A stretch of DNA of 7,031 bases from an uncultured Pseudobdellovibrionaceae bacterium (GTDB lineage: Bacteria; Bdellovibrionota; Bdellovibrionia; Bdellovibrionales; Bdellovibrionaceae), in the NCBI GenBank assembly GCA_937900305.1, contig CALCCV010000689.1, positions 1 through 7,031 of the forward strand, read 5' to 3'. The first letter of the stretch is position 1. Each line of letters starts with the position of its first letter. Under the pieces are notes generated by a model that was not told the DNA's origin, did no database searches, and saw nothing but the letters and a program-made list of their open reading frames with translations. Position numbers and translations under genes: made by a program. This document shows positions 5,746 through 7,031 of the stretch, piece after piece.

Positions 5746-6885
5746 GTGGCAGAAGTGAATATTTATGACGGAGCGATCGACAAAGGTCTTGAAGGGGTTG
5801 TGGCCTGCACCACGGCGATTTCGTCAATCGTTGGAGCGACTCTTAATTTTCGAGGTTACACGATCGAGGATCTTGCAAAACACTCGAGCTTTGAAGAAGT
5901 TTCGTTTCTGCTGTGGAACAGTCGTTTGCCCAATCAAAAAGAGTTGGCTGATTTTTCTCAAGCTCTTTCTTCGCACATGGTGCTATCTCCCGAGCTTTTG
6001 GCGGTGCTAAAAACGTTGCCCACCAAAGATGTCCATCCGATGGCTTGGTTACGAACCGCGGTGTCGATTTTATCTCAATTCGATAAAGACGCAAATGACA
6101 TGTCAGAGGCGGCGAATCAGCGCAAGGCCTTAGGTTTAACTGCGAAGATGGGAAGCCTTGTTTGTGCCTTTGCAGCTTTTCGAGCGGGCAAAGCACCGAC
6201 GGCGCCGGTGGCTGGCAAAAGTGTAGCGTGGAATTTTATGTACATGCTCAATGGCAAAGAACCTGATCCAGAATTGGTCAAAGTTTTTGACACCTGCTTG
6301 GTTTTGCATGCTGATCACGAACTCAATTGTTCGGCTTTCGCGACGCGGGTCACGGCTTCCTCACTGAGTGATCTGCATTCGGCCATCGTATCTGCGATTG
6401 GCGCGCTCAAGGGACCTTTGCACGGTGGGGCAAATGAGCAGGTGATGTTAATGTTGAAAAAAATTGGCAATATTGAAAATGCTCGGCAATTTGTGATCGA
6501 TGCTTTAGCGAGTCGAGAGAAAGTGATGGGCATCGGCCATCGCGTCTACAAAAATGGAGATCCTCGAGCTCTCATTTTGCGAAATATGAGTCAGCAGCTA
6601 ACCAAAAAAATCGGTGAACCTCACTGGTACGAAATGTCGACTTTGATCGACGATACGATGCAAAAAGAAAAAGGCCTTTTGCCAAATGTCGATTTTTATT
6701 CGGCAACGGTCTATTACAGCTTGGGAATTCCAATTGATCTTTACACGCCGATTTTTGCCACCTCGCGTGTGGCCGGTTGGTGTGTTCATGCTTTTGAACA
6801 GTACGCTAACAATCGCATCTACCGTCCGCGCAGCAAGTGGCAGGGCAAAGAGGGATTGACTTGGGTTCCGGTCAGTCAGCGATAG
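5746..6885 (+). CDS. gltA: Citrate synthase (short, dimeric type)
   Basis: 379 residues from the preferred GTG at 5746; the frame stays open to GTG 5698 (395 residues). It condenses oxaloacetate with acetyl-CoA to citrate, the entry step of the TCA cycle, in the cytoplasm. Numbering from 5746, GLEGVVACTTAIS (14-26) and FRGYTIEDLA (35-44) are the usual N-terminal motifs. LHADHELNCSAF (187-198) precedes the active-site His226 in PLHGGANE, His265 in GIGHRVYK and Asp316 in NVDFYSA, and RPRSKW (360-365) is the C-terminal signature. The catalytic His, His and Asp are all present. Length and motifs fit the short type also seen in Gram-positive bacteria and archaea rather than the longer hexameric E. 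coli type. 2-methylcitrate synthase (PrpC) belongs to the same subfamily and cannot be excluded, but no prp gene is adjacent. The HIT gene follows after 8 nt, so the two are probably co-transcribed. Confidence 0.95.
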   Translation: MAEVNIYDGAIDKGLEGVVACTTAISSIVGATLNFRGYTIEDLAKHSSFEEVSFLLWNSRLPNQKELADFSQALSSHMVLSPELLAVLKTLPTKDVHPMAWLRTAVSILSQFDKDANDMSEAANQRKALGLTAKMGSLVCAFAAFRAGKAPTAPVAGKSVAWNFMYMLNGKEPDPELVKVFDTCLVLHADHELNCSAFATRVTASSLSDLHSAIVSAIGALKGPLHGGANEQVMLMLKKIGNIENARQFVIDALASREKVMGIGHRVYKNGDPRALILRNMSQQLTKKIGEPHWYEMSTLIDDTMQKEKGLLPNVDFYSATVYYSLGIPIDLYTPIFATSRVAGWCVHAFEQYANNRIYRPRSKWQGKEGLTWVPVSQR

Positions 6886-6893
6886 GGGATGAG

Positions 6894-7031
6894 ATGGCGA
6901 GTGTATTCACAAAGATTATCAACAATGAATTGCCGGCCTACCGTGTGTACGAAGACCAAGAAGTGCTTGCGATTCTGGCGATGGACCAAGTGACTCCGGG
7001 CCATACGCTTGTCATACCTAAAGTAGAAGTG
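6894..7031 (+). CDS. HIT-family protein (histidine triad nucleotide hydrolase), 5' part
   Basis: The first 46 codons are present and the gene runs off the window. The ATG at 6894 is preceded by GGGG (6885-6888). The translation shows the HIT family N-terminus: SVFTKIINNELPAYRVYED (residues 3-21), then a hydrophobic strand LAILAMDQ and the conserved TPGHTLVIPK (33-42). These enzymes are small homodimers that hydrolyse nucleoside phosphoramidates or dinucleoside polyphosphates. The catalytic HxHxHxx triad lies in the unseen C-terminal half, so activity cannot be judged here. It begins 8 nt after the citrate synthase stop, probably in one transcript. Confidence 0.9.
   Translation, partial: MASVFTKIINNELPAYRVYEDQEVLAILAMDQVTPGHTLVIPKVEV

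Overview
The window is a gene-dense bacterial chromosome segment of roughly balanced GC. It holds four complete genes on the + strand or overlapping it, two on the - strand, and is cut through a gene at each end. A sigma-54 activator, a lipoprotein kexin-like protease, an RsbU-like protein and a short-type citrate synthase next to a HIT gene suggest a Gram-negative bacterium. A predatory or deltaproteobacterial-type lineage such as Bdellovibrionota is my best guess. It rests on gene style only, since no rRNA or other marker is present.

Layout. Bases 1-771 (+) are the 3' part of an NtrC-family sigma-54 activator: the end of the AAA+ domain, a very acidic linker and a Fis-type HTH. A 65-bp gap with a hairpin that covers the ribosome binding site leads to 837-2009 (+), an unrecognised multi-pass membrane protein. 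It converges on, and overlaps by 54 bp, a - strand pair. That pair is a P-domain subtilase predicted to be a lipoprotein (4567-2774), followed by a 28-bp-overlapping gene for a single-pass membrane protein (2801-1956). The C-terminal ~80 residues of the latter look like a subtilase prodomain. A divergent intergenic region of about 214 bp (4568-4781) with nested inverted repeats separates this pair from a second + strand group: an RsbU/SpoIIE-type PP2C-like protein that lacks the expected metal-binding aspartates (4782-5681), citrate synthase (best start 5746, stop 6885) and the beginning of a HIT-family protein (6894 onward).

The most interesting signal is the protease pair. The protease has almost no room for its own prodomain between its lipid-anchor cysteine and the catalytic domain. 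The gene translated right after it, overlapping it, supplies a membrane-tethered prodomain-like module. This suggests a split subtilase whose folding assistant or inhibitor acts in trans in the periplasm. The second signal is the apparent pseudophosphatase. Citrate synthase and the HIT gene are 8 nt apart and probably co-transcribed. They appear to be housekeeping genes without an evident functional tie to the rest.
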